Shown piece after piece: positions 1 through 6,976 of a stretch of 11,704 bases of DNA. The stretch comes from DASXBA01 sp046729895 (GTDB lineage: Bacteria; Actinomycetota; Thermoleophilia; Solirubrobacterales; Thermoleophilaceae): the NCBI GenBank assembly GCA_046729895.1, contig JBKPHP010000199.1, positions 1 to 11,704 of the forward strand, written 5' to 3'. The stretch's first letter is position 1, and every line of letters begins with the position of its first letter. Below the pieces are notes generated by a model. It ran no database searches. It was not told the DNA's origin and was given only the letters and a program-made list of their open reading frames with translations. The translations under genes were made by a program, and so were the position numbers.

Positions 1-1
1 C

Positions 2-211
2 CGGCTGTGGGGCCGGGGCCGGGGGCGCTTCCGCACCCGGGGTCGCTATTCCTCGGGCTCCGTGCGCGGCACCAAGTGGCTGACCGCAGACAGCTGCAGC
101 GGGACGCTCACGGTCGTTCGCGAGGGCGTTGTCGCGGTGCGAGACTTCGGGCTCAAGAAGACGATCCTCGTGCGCGCGCCAGGGCGCTACCTCGCGAAGA
201 AGAAGAAGTAG
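2..211 (+). CDS. C-terminal fragment of an uncharacterised protein (5' end outside window)
   Basis: An open frame enters from the left edge and ends at TAG 209-211, giving about 69 residues of a C-terminus. The visible part starts LWGRGRGRFRTRGRYSSGSV, continues with a TKWLTADSC segment, then alternating hydrophobic beta-strand-like stretches (GTLTVVREGVVAVRDF, KKTILVRAPGRYLA), and ends in four lysines. This pattern (RGRYS, VRGTxWLT, C, GTLT, VxVRDF, VRAGxxYLA) resembles a module I associate with the C-termini of exported, beta-rich or FecR-like proteins of Thermoleophilia. That is family memory, not a proven match. A longer frame at 7-294 in another register lacks such a pattern and looks like a shadow. 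Function unknown; the strand and stop are fairly secure because residue composition and the beta pattern look protein-like. Confidence 0.6.
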   Translation, partial: RLWGRGRGRFRTRGRYSSGSVRGTKWLTADSCSGTLTVVREGVVAVRDFGLKKTILVRAPGRYLAKKKK

Positions 212-213
212 CC

Positions 214-249
214 GCTCAGCGAGGAGGCGCTGCTCAGCGAGGAGGCGAC
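214..249. repeat. Two-copy 18-base tandem repeat
   Basis: The 16-base string GCTCAGCGAGGAGGCG occurs at 214-229 and again, identical, at 232-247, so the period is 18. It begins three bases after the TAG of the upstream fragment. Eighteen is a multiple of three, so the repeat keeps the frame of the gene that ends at 211. It has no inverted symmetry that would make a hairpin. Confidence 0.8.
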
Positions 250-259
250 GGCCGGACAG

Positions 260-309
260 CGCCGGGACCTGGGCAGTCGCCGGAACCTGAGTAGCCGCCG
301 GGAGGAACC
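260..309. repeat. Degenerate 18-base tandem repeat (two copies plus a partial third)
   Basis: Segments 260-277 and 278-295 align at 14 of 18 positions (both begin CGCCGG and share ACCTG). A partial third copy starts CGCCGGGA at 296. The period is again 18, as in the repeat at 214-249, but the sequence is different. Read in the frame of the upstream gene, the copies give RRDLGS, RRNLSS and RREEPA. This may be an old, decayed coding tail or chance slippage. Confidence 0.5.
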
Positions 310-405
310 AGCTCGGCCGGACGACAGAGTCCCGCGCGGCGAGAGCGAATCCGGTTGCCTGGCCCTGACGAGCGGCCGGCCGGGAACACAGGGTGAGCGG
401 CTGGG

Positions 406-3400
406 CTAGGCGGGAACCTCGTCGGCCAGCTGCTCGTCCTCCTCCTCGACCGTCGTGGTGGAAGGCTCCTGCTCGGGCGGCAGCTCGCCGCCGCGCTCGG
501 TGCCGGCGATCAGCTCGTCCGGCTGCTTCCGGTCCGGGACGAAGCCGGACTTCATGCCGAAGTAGACGGCCTGCGGATGGTGGGCCACGAGCGCCACGGT
601 GGACTGCTCAGGCTCCACGGCGTAGCCGCTGGACAGTGTCATCCCGGCCTCCTCAAGCCGCAGCAGCCGCCACACCTTCTCGTGCTCGGACTGGTCCGGG
701 CAGGCGGGGTAGCCCCAGGAGTACCGGCGGCCCTGGTCGAGCTCGATGCCGAGGTCGCGCCGCACCTCCGAATGCAGCCACTCGGCGAGGCCCTCGGCGG
801 CCTGCACGCCGAGACCGTGGACGAAGAGCTGCTCTGAGAACTCGCCCTCGCGCTCGAGCCGCGCGATCAGCTCGGTGACCTCGGGCCCCACCGTCACGCC
901 CTGAAGCGCGACCACGTCACGCTCGCCGGAATCGACCGGCCGGAAGAAGTCCGTCAGGCAGATGCGGTCGTGCCTCGGCTGGCGCGGGAAGACGAGACGC
1001 TCGAGCTCACGGTCCGGATCCTCCGGGTCGTAGACGATCAGCTCGTTGCCGTCGGCGTTGCAGTGGAAGTAGCCGAGCCGAGCACGAGGGTGCAGGTAGT
1101 CCTGCTCGCGCCACATGCGCTCCAGCCGCGGGGCGAAGCCCTCCTCCCGACCATCGCCCTCGACGATCTTGCGCCACTCCTCGCCCTTCTTGCCGCGCCC
1201 GCCCCAGTGGAGCTTGAACAGGACGTGCCTGTCCAGGTACGGGAAGACCTCGTCGAGCTCCGCGTCGAGGTCGCGAACGCCGAGGAACGGGGGCTTCGGG
1301 ACCGGGTTGTCGGTACGCGCGCTCGAGCGAACGGAGTCGTCCGTGACCGGAGGGGCGTCGTCCTCGACGTCGGGCTTCTCACGCAGTTGCCTGGCCTCCG
1401 AGCGAACCTTGTCCCGGAGCGCCGCGCCGGCCTCCTCGTCGATCAGTGCGTCCACCGTGTCGAGCCCCTGGAAGGCGTCCTTGCAGTAGAACACGCCCGG
1501 CTCGTAGACCTCGTCGGAATCCTTGCCCTTCGGGTAGAGGATGCGCCGGCCGAAGTCGCGGTTGATGGCGGCGCCGCCCACCAGCACAGGGAACTCGAGC
1601 CCGCGCTCGTGCAGCTCCTGCACGCAGGTCGGCATCTGCTTGGAGGTCGAGACGAGCAGCGCGGAGAGGCCGATCGCGTCGGCCTCGTGCTCCACGGCCG
1701 CGTTGATGATCGTGTCTATCGGGACCTGCTTGCCCAGGTCGATCACTGTGTAGCCGTTGTTGGTGAGGATCGTGTTGACGAGCGACTTGCCGATGTCATG
1801 CACGTCCCCGAACACCGTCGCGATCACGACCTTGCCCTTCGTGTGCCCGTCGATCCGCTCCAGGTAGTTCTCGAGCCGGGCGACGGCGCGCTTCATGACC
1901 TCGGCCGACTGGAGCACGAACGGCAGGATCAACTCGCCGGCGCCGAACTTGTCGCCCACCTCCTTCATGGCCGGGAGCAGGACGGTGTTGAGCGTCGGGA
2001 CGGCGCCGATCTTCTCAACCGAGCGGTCGATCTGGTCCTCGACGCCCTCCTTCTTACGCCGCAGGATGTGCCAGTGGAGCGCCTCCTCGGGCCCCATGTC
2101 GGCGGTGGGATCCGCGCCCATCTCCTCCTCCGACTCGCCCTTCTGCTCGAAGTGAGCGATGAAGCGCTCGAGCGCGTCGTCGCGACGGTTGAAGACGAGA
2201 TCGTCCGTTAGCTCGCGCTCCTCCTCCGGGATCTCCGGATACGGCGTGATGTGGTTGGGGTTGACCATCGCCAGGTCGAGTCCCGCCTCCACGCAGTGGT
2301 GCAGGAAGACCGAGTTGAGCACCGCCCGCGCCGGCGGCGAGACGCCGAACGACACGTTCGACACCCCCAGCGAGGTCTTCACGCCGGGGAGCTCCGCCTT
2401 GATGCGCCTGATGCCCTCGATCGTCTCGATGGCGCTTGGCTTCCATTCCTCGTCGCCCGTGGTGAGGGTGAAGGTGAGCGCGTCGAAGATCAGCAGCTCG
2501 GGATCGAGGCCGTGTTCGCCGCATGCGATGTCGCGGATGCGCGCCGCGATCTCGAGCTTGCGATCGGCCGTCTTGGCCATGCCCGCCTCGTCGATCGTCA
2601 GGGCGATCAGCGCGGCGCCGTGTGCCCTCGCCAGCGGGATGACCCGGTCGGCCTTCTCGCGGCCGGCTTCCAGGTTGATGGAGTTGACGATCGCGCGGCC
2701 GGGGATCTCCTCGAGGGCAGCCTCGATGACCTCGGGCTCGGTGGAGTCGACCTGAATGGGCGCCGGCTGGGTCAGCGAGATCCGCTTGACCACCTGCCTC
2801 ATCTGCTCGTCCTCGTCCTGGCGCTCCGTGAGCGCGACGCAGACGTCCAGCACGTGGGCGCCGCCCGTGACCTGGTCCTCCGCCACCTGCACGAGGGAGT
2901 CGTAGTCCTCGGCGAGCAGCAGCTCCTTGGCCTTGCGCGAGCCCTGCGAGTTCACGCGCTCGCCGGTGAGCGTTGGCCGCGGCTCCTGCACGAGGGGCGT
3001 GGCGGTCATCATCGACGAGAGGAGCGGTGCGGCGCTCTGCGGACGCTGCCCCGACTCGCGGCCGCCCACCCGATCCACGATCGCCCGGATGTGGTCGGGA
3101 CCCGTCCCGCAGCAGCCGCCCACGATGGACACCCCGTAGCGCTCGACGAACTCCTGCAACGTGTTCGCCAGCGGGTCCGGCTGCTCGGGGAAGATCGTCT
3201 CGCCGTCGGGCCCCTGGAGCGGCAGGCCGGCGTTGGGGATGCAGTGCACCGGGACGGGGCAGTGCTCCCCCAGGAACCGGATCGCGTCGCGCATGTCCTC
3301 GGGACCGGTCGAGCAGTTCAACCCGATCACCTGGACATCGAGCGCGCTTAGGGTTGCGAGCACCGCCTGGACGTCCGTGCCGAGAAGCATCTTGCCCCCC

Positions 3401-3993
3401 TGCGGCAGCAGTGATACCGACGTCTGGATCGGAACGCTGCGACCGGCGAGCTTGAAGCCCTCGCGAGCGCCGAAGACCGCGGCCTTCACCTCGAGAATGT
3501 CCTGGGCGGTCTCGATGATCAGGAGGTCGGCGCCGCCCTCGATGAGCCCGCGGGCCTGCTCGGAGAAGACCTCTACGAGCTCGCGGAAGCTGATCCTGCC
3601 GAGCGTCGGGTCGTCGCTGGCCGGCAGGTACCCAGTGGGGCCGATCGAGCCCGCCACGAAGCGCCGCTCGCCGGCTGCCTCGCGGGCGATGCGCGCGGCA
3701 GTGGTGTTGATCTCGAGCGTGTGCTCGCCGAGACCCCACTCTTCCAGCTTCAGGCGGCTGGCCTGGAAGCTGTCGGTCTCGACTACCTCGGCCCCCGCAT
3801 CGAGCATCGATTCGTGGACCCCCCTGATGACGTCCGGTCGGTTCAGGACGAGCGCCTCGTGGCACTTGCCCTGAAGGCCGCCGTAGTCCTCGTTCGTGAG
3901 CTCGAACTGCTCCAGGGTGGCCCCCATGCCGCCGTCGTAGACGACGACACGCTCGCGGATCGCGCTCGTGTAGTCGCGCTCGGCCAAGGTCAC
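406..3993 (-). CDS. metH: Cobalamin-dependent methionine synthase
   Basis: Cytosolic enzyme that moves the methyl group of 5-methyltetrahydrofolate to homocysteine through cob(I)alamin, making methionine. The 1195-residue protein has all four classical modules. The homocysteine domain (about 1-315) carries the zinc ligands Cys227 (GLNCSTG) and Cys294/Cys295 (GGCCGTG). The pterin domain (about 335-605) includes NSQGSRKAK, QVDSTEP and LGVSNVSFG. The helical cap and B12 domain (about 637-860) contain DVHDIG, with His732 as the lower cobalt ligand, and LVGGAA. The AdoMet reactivation domain (about 895-1150) contains RRYSWGYPACPD and VALVAHHPQAVYFGM. A roughly 45-residue acidic tail follows. Length matches E. 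coli MetH (1227). The start is GTG 3993: no Shine-Dalgarno is visible, but a TAGCAT box lies 4 bases upstream, so the message may be leaderless. It is the last gene of a co-directional run, 38 bases after the NTF2-like gene. No key residue appears lost. Confidence 0.97.
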   Translation of the reverse strand: MTLAERDYTSAIRERVVVYDGGMGATLEQFELTNEDYGGLQGKCHEALVLNRPDVIRGVHESMLDAGAEVVETDSFQASRLKLEEWGLGEHTLEINTTAARIAREAAGERRFVAGSIGPTGYLPASDDPTLGRISFRELVEVFSEQARGLIEGGADLLIIETAQDILEVKAAVFGAREGFKLAGRSVPIQTSVSLLPQGGKMLLGTDVQAVLATLSALDVQVIGLNCSTGPEDMRDAIRFLGEHCPVPVHCIPNAGLPLQGPDGETIFPEQPDPLANTLQEFVERYGVSIVGGCCGTGPDHIRAIVDRVGGRESGQRPQSAAPLLSSMMTATPLVQEPRPTLTGERVNSQGSRKAKELLLAEDYDSLVQVAEDQVTGGAHVLDVCVALTERQDEDEQMRQVVKRISLTQPAPIQVDSTEPEVIEAALEEIPGRAIVNSINLEAGREKADRVIPLARAHGAALIALTIDEAGMAKTADRKLEIAARIRDIACGEHGLDPELLIFDALTFTLTTGDEEWKPSAIETIEGIRRIKAELPGVKTSLGVSNVSFGVSPPARAVLNSVFLHHCVEAGLDLAMVNPNHITPYPEIPEEERELTDDLVFNRRDDALERFIAHFEQKGESEEEMGADPTADMGPEEALHWHILRRKKEGVEDQIDRSVEKIGAVPTLNTVLLPAMKEVGDKFGAGELILPFVLQSAEVMKRAVARLENYLERIDGHTKGKVVIATVFGDVHDIGKSLVNTILTNNGYTVIDLGKQVPIDTIINAAVEHEADAIGLSALLVSTSKQMPTCVQELHERGLEFPVLVGGAAINRDFGRRILYPKGKDSDEVYEPGVFYCKDAFQGLDTVDALIDEEAGAALRDKVRSEARQLREKPDVEDDAPPVTDDSVRSSARTDNPVPKPPFLGVRDLDAELDEVFPYLDRHVLFKLHWGGRGKKGEEWRKIVEGDGREEGFAPRLERMWREQDYLHPRARLGYFHCNADGNELIVYDPEDPDRELERLVFPRQPRHDRICLTDFFRPVDSGERDVVALQGVTVGPEVTELIARLEREGEFSEQLFVHGLGVQAAEGLAEWLHSEVRRDLGIELDQGRRYSWGYPACPDQSEHEKVWRLLRLEEAGMTLSSGYAVEPEQSTVALVAHHPQAVYFGMKSGFVPDRKQPDELIAGTERGGELPPEQEPSTTTVEEEDEQLADEVPA

Positions 3994-3997
3994 GCCG

Positions 3998-4027
3998 ATG
4001 CTAGCAACCTTGACACAGTTGTGTGAA
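3998..4027 (-). promoter_or_regulatory. Likely metH promoter
   Basis: On the minus strand TTCACA (4027-4022, five of six matches to TTGACA) is followed after 18 bases by TAGCAT (4003-3998, a TAnnnT -10 box). The metH GTG begins 4 bases beyond. This would start transcription at or just inside the start codon, a leaderless arrangement common in actinobacteria. The spacer is slightly short, so a start a few bases inside is possible. The 38-base gap leaves no room for a riboswitch. Confidence 0.45.
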
Positions 4028-4028
4028 G
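4009..4028. promoter_or_regulatory. 20-base near-palindrome, candidate operator of metH
   Basis: The sequence has the form CTT-n-ACACA-nn-TGTGT-n-AAG: 16 of 20 positions are two-fold symmetric. It lies in the 38-base gap between the NTF2-like stop codon and the metH start, and covers the -35 box and most of the -35/-10 spacer. Such symmetry and position are typical of a dimeric repressor site (TetR-, GntR- or ArsR-type). I cannot name the regulator. It is AT-richer than its surroundings and has only a two-base centre, so it does not resemble an intrinsic terminator. The plus strand also reads a perfect TTGACA at 4010-4015, without a convincing -10 box after it. Confidence 0.5.
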
Positions 4029-4031
4029 GTT

Positions 4032-4562
4032 CTACGGCTCAAGACCGAGCTCCCGCAGGGCGCTCTCCCGATCGGGCCAGAACTCGACCCGCGCGATGCG
4101 ATCCCCCGAGAGCCTCTGGCGCGCCTGGTAGGAGGTCGTGACCTCCGCTCCGCTCCCACTGCCGCGGCCCACCCAGGTGGCGATGAAGACGAATGTGTTG
4201 CCGCCCTCGTCGATCAGCTCCTCGGGCTCGAGGATCAGGTCCTCCCAGACGTCGGCCCACTGCCTCGTGAGCTCGAGGAACGCCTCGTGCCCGCTGTAGG
4301 ACTCGTCGAAGTCGCCGCCCCAGAGCCCGCCCGCTCCGAGCCGGGCGATCCGCACCTCGACCTCGGGGTGGTAGAAGCTCAGCAACGTGTCGTAGTCGCG
4401 GCGGTTGTACGCCTCAGCGGCGCCGACGGTCCGCTCGACCAGGAAGGCCGTCCGGGGCCCCGACCCGGCGCGCTGTGCCAGCAGCTCCTCGGGAGCCGCT
4501 CCCGGGTCGGTCTCGAGGCGCGGCGGCGGCCGCAGCGGGATCCGAACGAGCCCTTCGGTCAC
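4032..4562 (-). CDS. NTF2/SnoaL-like family protein
   Basis: A small alpha+beta protein of about 176 residues from GTG 4562. It has a 35-40 residue N-terminal extension, then a typical SnoaL/NTF2-like cone fold: a helix with AAEAYNRRDYDTLLSFYHPEVEV, a central YSGHEAFLELTRQWADVWEDL segment, then strands with EELIDEGGNTFVFIATWVGRG and the C-terminal RIARVEFWPDRESAL. The family includes polyketide cyclases, isomerases and many proteins of unknown role, so no reaction can be assigned. An in-frame TTG at 4571 would add three residues. GTG 4562 is preferred because a TACGAT box (4576-4571) lies 8 bases before it and overlaps that TTG. It sits between metE (65 bases upstream) and metH (38 bases downstream) on the same strand, but a link to methionine metabolism is unproven. 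Confidence 0.8.
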   Translation of the reverse strand: MTEGLVRIPLRPPPRLETDPGAAPEELLAQRAGSGPRTAFLVERTVGAAEAYNRRDYDTLLSFYHPEVEVRIARLGAGGLWGGDFDESYSGHEAFLELTRQWADVWEDLILEPEELIDEGGNTFVFIATWVGRGSGSGAEVTTSYQARQRLSGDRIARVEFWPDRESALRELGLEP

Positions 4563-4570
4563 GGCGACCA

Positions 4571-4576
4571 ATCGTA
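4571..4576 (-). promoter_or_regulatory. Possible -10 box of the NTF2-like gene
   Basis: TACGAT on the minus strand ends 8 bases before GTG 4562. This fits the TAnnnT -10 consensus and the spacing expected for a leaderless transcript. No convincing -35 is visible; the region where it should lie is occupied by the hairpin at 4577-4598. Confidence 0.25.
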
Positions 4577-4598
4577 GGCAGGATCCCCTTGTCCTGCC
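4577..4598. other. Perfect 7-base-pair hairpin between metE and the NTF2-like gene
   Basis: GGCAGGA (4577-4583) and TCCTGCC (4592-4598) are perfect inverse complements around an 8-base loop. The element lies about 40 bases after the metE stop and directly upstream of the TACGAT box of the next gene. It lacks a following T tract on the minus strand, so an intrinsic terminator is only weakly supported. It could instead be an RNA stability element after metE or a protein site. Confidence 0.35.
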
Positions 4599-4636
4599 CG
4601 ACCTGCCGCCCCTAGGGCCAGCCGCAGCCCCCCCAC

Positions 4637-6925
4637 CTATGCGGGCGCCGGTGCCAGCTCCTTCCGCAGCTGACGCGCGGCGTCGACCATGTTGCGCAGC
4701 GCCGGCTCGACCTCCTCGTAGCGGCGCGTCTTGAGCCCGCAGTCGGGGTTCACCCAGAGCTGGTCCGCGTCAAGCACCCTGGCGGCCTCCCGCAGGAGGT
4801 CGGCCATCTCCTCTGCGGAGGGCACCCGTGGGGAGTGGATGTCGTAGACGCCCGGGCCGACGTCGCCACGGTAGCCGGTCCGCGCCCAGTCGTGCAGCAG
4901 CTCCATCCGCGAGCGAGCGGCCTCGATCAGCAGCACGTCGGCGTCCATCCGCTGGATGTGATCGAGGATGTCGCCGAACTCGGAGTAGCACATGTGGGTC
5001 ACTATCTGGGTCTCGTCACGGACGCCGGAGGAGCAGATCCGAAAGGACTCGACGGCCCACTCGAGGTACTCGTTCCAGCGCTCGTGGCGCAGCGGTAGCC
5101 CCTCGCGGATCGCGGGATCGTCGATCTGGACTATCGGCACAGCTGCCTTCTCCAGGTCGAGTACCTCGTCGCGCAGCGCCAGCGCGATCTGGTGGCAGGT
5201 GTCCGCCTCGGGCTGGTCGTCGCGCACGAACGACCACTTGAGCATCGTCACCGGAGCGGTGAGCATCCCCTTGACCGGCCGATCGGTCAGCGACTGCGCG
5301 TACGTGATCCAGTCGATCGTGATCGGTCCGGGCCGGGACACGTCGCCGTAGACGATCGGCGGGCGCACGTAGCGGGAGCCGTAGGACTGCACCCACCCGT
5401 TGTCGGTGAACGCGTAGCCATCCATCCGCTCCCCGAAGTACTGGACCATGTCGTTGCGCTCAGGCTCGCCGTGGACCAGCACGTCGAGACCGAGCTCCTC
5501 CTGGAGCCGGATGACCGCCTCGACCTCGTCCCGTATCCGGTGCTCGTAGTCCGCCTCGTCGAGCTCGCCGCGGCGCAGCGCCGCCCGGGCCGCCCGAAGC
5601 TCCGCGGTCTGCGGGAACGAGCCGATCGTCGTGGTGGGGAAGCTGGGCAGTCCCAGCCGCTCACGCTGGACGGTACGGCGCTGCTCGAACGGGCCGTCGC
5701 GGCTCGTGTGCTTCTCGCCCAGGGCCTCGAGCCCCTCGCGCACCGCAGGGTTGCGGGTGCGCGGGGACGAGCGACGGGCGTCGTGCAGGGCGGCGCTGCG
5801 ATCGAGCTCCCGGGCGACCTCACCCGGATCCTCCAGCGCCCGTGCCAGGGTCACGAGCTCGTGCAGCTTCTGGACCGCGAACGCCATCCACCCCTTGAGC
5901 TCCTCGTCGAGAGCCGGCTCGTCGTCGACGTCCATCGGCACGTGCTGGAGCGAGCACGAGGTGGACACCACCAGCTCCTCGGCGCGGGCGCGGAGATCTT
6001 CGAGCAGGCCGAGGCTCGCGCGGAGGTCGTTCGCCCAGACGTTGCGGCCGTCGACGATGCCGGCGAACAGCGTCTTGCCACCCAGGCCTCCCGCCTCACG
6101 CAGCAGCTCGAGATTGCGCCCGCCGCGGGTGAAGTCCAGCCCGACCCCCTCCACAGGGAGATCGCGCAGGACGCCCAGGGCCCCACCGGCGTGGTCGAAG
6201 TAGGTCGCGACGGCGATGCGGGGGCGACCGTGAACGTCTCCGAGGCGCCCGTACGCCCGGCGGAGAGCGTCGAGCTCCGGCTCGCCGCGATCCTCGACGA
6301 ACGCCGGCTCGTGGAGCTCGACCCAATCGGCCCCGAGCTCCCCGAGCCGGCCGATCACCTGCGCGTAGACCTCCACTAGCGGATCGAGCAGGGTGAGCGG
6401 ATCGAGGTCCTCGGGCGCGCCCTCGCCGGGCTTCGAAAGCAGCAGGTAGGTGACCGGCCCCACGAGAACGGGCTTCGTCTGGATGTCGAGCTCACGCGCT
6501 TCCAGGTACTCGTCGAACGGCTTGGTGTCGGAGAGCTCGAAGCTCGTGTCGGGGCCTAGCTCCGGGACGATGAAGTGGTAGTTGGTGTCGAACCACTTGG
6601 TCATCTCCATGGCGGGCGCCTCCGAGGTGCCGCGCGCCATGGCGAAGTAGGGGTCCTCGGCGCCCCGGAACCGCTCCGGGACCGCGCCGACCAGCGAGGT
6701 CACGTCGAGCACCTGGTCGTATAGGGAGAAGTCACCCGAGGGGATCAGCGCGATGCCGGCCTCGTGCATGAGCCGCCAGTTCTCGCGCCGAATCGCTCGG
6801 CCCGCCTCCGCGAGCTCGTCGGTCGAGGCTTCGCCGGCCCAGTAGCGCTCCGTCGCGAACTTCAGCTCGCGTCGCCGGCCGATGCGCGGGAAGCCGTGCA
6901 CGTTGGAGAACACCACGCCGCCCAC
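4637..6925 (-). CDS. metE: Cobalamin-independent methionine synthase
   Basis: 5-methyltetrahydropteroyltriglutamate-homocysteine S-methyltransferase: zinc-dependent, cytosolic, last step of methionine synthesis without B12. The 762-residue length matches the family (E. coli 753). The N-terminal domain (about 3-320) opens with VHGFPRIGRRRELK and holds KWFDTNYHFIVPE. The catalytic C-terminal domain (about 425-755) has IGSFPQT (434-440), HGEPERNDMVQYF (485-497), TAPVTMLKWS and IDDPAIREGLPL. Zinc ligands are complete: His644 and Cys646 (THMCYSEFGD), Glu668 (IEAARS) and Cys729 (NPDCGLKTR), each exactly three positions beyond the E. coli residues. Starts at GTG 6925, 6916 or 6913 are possible. None has a Shine-Dalgarno, and a TAGAGT box 7 bases before 6916 favours that one if the message is leaderless. 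It lies 51 bases after the glycosyltransferase-flippase gene, too little space for a cobalamin riboswitch. Confidence 0.97.
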   Translation of the reverse strand: MGGVVFSNVHGFPRIGRRRELKFATERYWAGEASTDELAEAGRAIRRENWRLMHEAGIALIPSGDFSLYDQVLDVTSLVGAVPERFRGAEDPYFAMARGTSEAPAMEMTKWFDTNYHFIVPELGPDTSFELSDTKPFDEYLEARELDIQTKPVLVGPVTYLLLSKPGEGAPEDLDPLTLLDPLVEVYAQVIGRLGELGADWVELHEPAFVEDRGEPELDALRRAYGRLGDVHGRPRIAVATYFDHAGGALGVLRDLPVEGVGLDFTRGGRNLELLREAGGLGGKTLFAGIVDGRNVWANDLRASLGLLEDLRARAEELVVSTSCSLQHVPMDVDDEPALDEELKGWMAFAVQKLHELVTLARALEDPGEVARELDRSAALHDARRSSPRTRNPAVREGLEALGEKHTSRDGPFEQRRTVQRERLGLPSFPTTTIGSFPQTAELRAARAALRRGELDEADYEHRIRDEVEAVIRLQEELGLDVLVHGEPERNDMVQYFGERMDGYAFTDNGWVQSYGSRYVRPPIVYGDVSRPGPITIDWITYAQSLTDRPVKGMLTAPVTMLKWSFVRDDQPEADTCHQIALALRDEVLDLEKAAVPIVQIDDPAIREGLPLRHERWNEYLEWAVESFRICSSGVRDETQIVTHMCYSEFGDILDHIQRMDADVLLIEAARSRMELLHDWARTGYRGDVGPGVYDIHSPRVPSAEEMADLLREAARVLDADQLWVNPDCGLKTRRYEEVEPALRNMVDAARQLRKELAPAPA

Positions 6926-6976
6926 TCTAGGAGATGCCGGGCGGGCCGGGCCGCGGCGTCGCGGAGGCGGGACCGG

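Noticed and set aside
363..393. Possible terminator between the left-edge gene and metH (CCCTG...CAGGG around a CGGCCGGCCG palindrome)
   Set aside because: The stem is short, the internal loop large, and no T tract follows on either strand.
970..2211. Long plus-strand open frame (413 codons) opposite metH
   Set aside because: It is fully antisense to well-conserved metH domains and has no recognisable motifs. Such frames are expected in GC-rich DNA where the third-position bias opens the opposite strand.
2054..3865. Second minus-strand frame (603 codons) inside metH
   Set aside because: Frame-shifted shadow of metH with an Arg/Gly/Pro-rich, low-complexity product.
4010..4035. Plus-strand promoter beginning at the perfect TTGACA
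   Set aside because: No TAnnnT-like -10 box lies 16-18 bases downstream, and transcription would run antisense into the NTF2-like gene with no plus-strand gene following.
5192..6379. Long plus-strand open frame (395 codons) opposite metE
   Set aside because: A shadow of metE: low-complexity, Arg/Leu/Asp-rich translation with no motif, while the opposite strand carries complete zinc-site motifs.
6926..6976. Search for a cobalamin riboswitch or terminator between the glycosyltransferase-flippase gene and metE
   Set aside because: Only 51 bases, nearly all G and C. There is a 5-base-pair CCGCG/CGCGG stem but no T tract and no room for a riboswitch fold.
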